A DNA stretch of 64,000 nucleotides, from contig NZ_JBOCEG010000008.1 of assembly GCF_050586465.1 (NCBI RefSeq), forward strand, positions 97,720 through 161,719, given 5' to 3'. The notes beneath the pieces were generated by a model, which was not told where the DNA came from, searched no databases, and saw only the letters and a list, made by a program, of their open reading frames with translations. The position numbers and the translations under genes are program-made. This DNA comes from CAJXYS01 sp913063035 (GTDB lineage Bacteria > Pseudomonadota > Alphaproteobacteria > Rhodobacterales > Rhodobacteraceae). Below, piece after piece: positions 63,924-64,000 of this stretch (position 1 is its first letter; each line of letters begins with the position of its first letter).

Positions 63924-64000
63924 ATGCGTATCGCGATGATCGGCACGGGCTATGTGGGGCTCGTCTCGGGGGTGTGTTTCTCGGATTTCGGCCATGACGT
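63924..64000 (+). CDS. ugd: UDP-glucose 6-dehydrogenase (3' end outside window)
   Basis: Only the first 25 codons are present. They read as the NAD-binding N-terminus of UDP-glucose/GDP-mannose dehydrogenases (IAMIGTGYVGLVSGVCFSDFGHD). AAGGAGG lies upstream at 63905-63911. The enzyme would supply UDP-glucuronate for the surface polysaccharide. It could instead be another UDP-sugar dehydrogenase of the same family. Confidence 0.85.
   Translation, partial: MRIAMIGTGYVGLVSGVCFSDFGHD

Overview
The window reads as chromosomal DNA of a Rhodobacterales-type alphaproteobacterium (Rhodobacter/Roseobacter relatives). Pointers are the order coxB-ctaB-small ORF-ctaG-coxC-SURF1, a GcrA cell-cycle regulator, a lysC-ptsP pair, a PutA with a divergent Lrp-type regulator, and an alphaproteobacterial tad pilus locus. 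Housekeeping genes are very GC-rich (45 of 60 bases at 4201-4260 by hand count). No rRNA, tRNA, CRISPR array or intact insertion sequence was seen. The window starts inside coxB and ends inside a UDP-glucose dehydrogenase gene.

0-12.6 kb, core metabolism. Cytochrome c oxidase subunits II and III with their assembly factors (heme O synthase, a 61-residue CoxF-like protein, Cox11, SURF1) are followed by threonine synthase, an M16 peptidase and a RimJ-type acetyltransferase in tightly coupled order. Next come a secreted metallo-beta-lactamase-fold protein and an FAD-linked 2-hydroxyacid dehydrogenase. On the minus strand mtnP and apt form an adenine-salvage pair: MtnP releases adenine from methylthioadenosine and Apt recovers it.

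12.6-31.8 kb. The plus strand carries a small secreted protein behind an ECF-like promoter. The minus strand carries gcrA, a Nudix hydrolase, DUF1178, an SDR, lysC and ptsP. Then come an orphan ABC-2 permease, an EamA transporter, argD-argF behind a possible arginine-rich leader peptide, a rhomboid protease, putA/putR, galE and a GT87-like membrane glycosyltransferase.

31.9-44.3 kb, Tad (Flp) pilus locus. The order is tadD, tadV (prepilin peptidase), flp, cpaB, cpaC (secretin), a small lipoprotein, two TadE/G pseudopilins, cpaE/tadZ, an L,D-transpeptidase, cpaF/tadA, tadB and tadC. A winged-helix AAA ATPase converges on tadC. A striking stem-loop lies just upstream of tadD.

44.6-64 kb, surface glycan locus with uneven base composition. 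A PglC/EpsL-type sugar-phosphate transferase, a sulfotransferase, a PglE/EpsN-type aminotransferase, a GT4 glycosyltransferase and a PglF/CapD-type dehydratase suggest a diamino-sugar-initiated lipid-linked glycan. An AT-rich flippase gene follows. Then come pseudaminic-acid genes (pseC, pseF, a pseG-pseH fusion, pseI), an unassigned probable glycosyltransferase, and the complete UDP-N-acetyl-L-fucosamine trio (fnlA/capE, fnlB/capF, fnlC/capG). No dedicated pseB is seen. FnlA makes the compound that PseC uses, so one dehydratase may feed both pathways. An EPS-associated regulator without a normal start codon, a periplasmic ClpP-like protein and ugd close the window. A near-palindromic site (consensus CGGGCATTTGCCGG) recurs in four intergenic regions of the surface-structure part and may be a shared operator.
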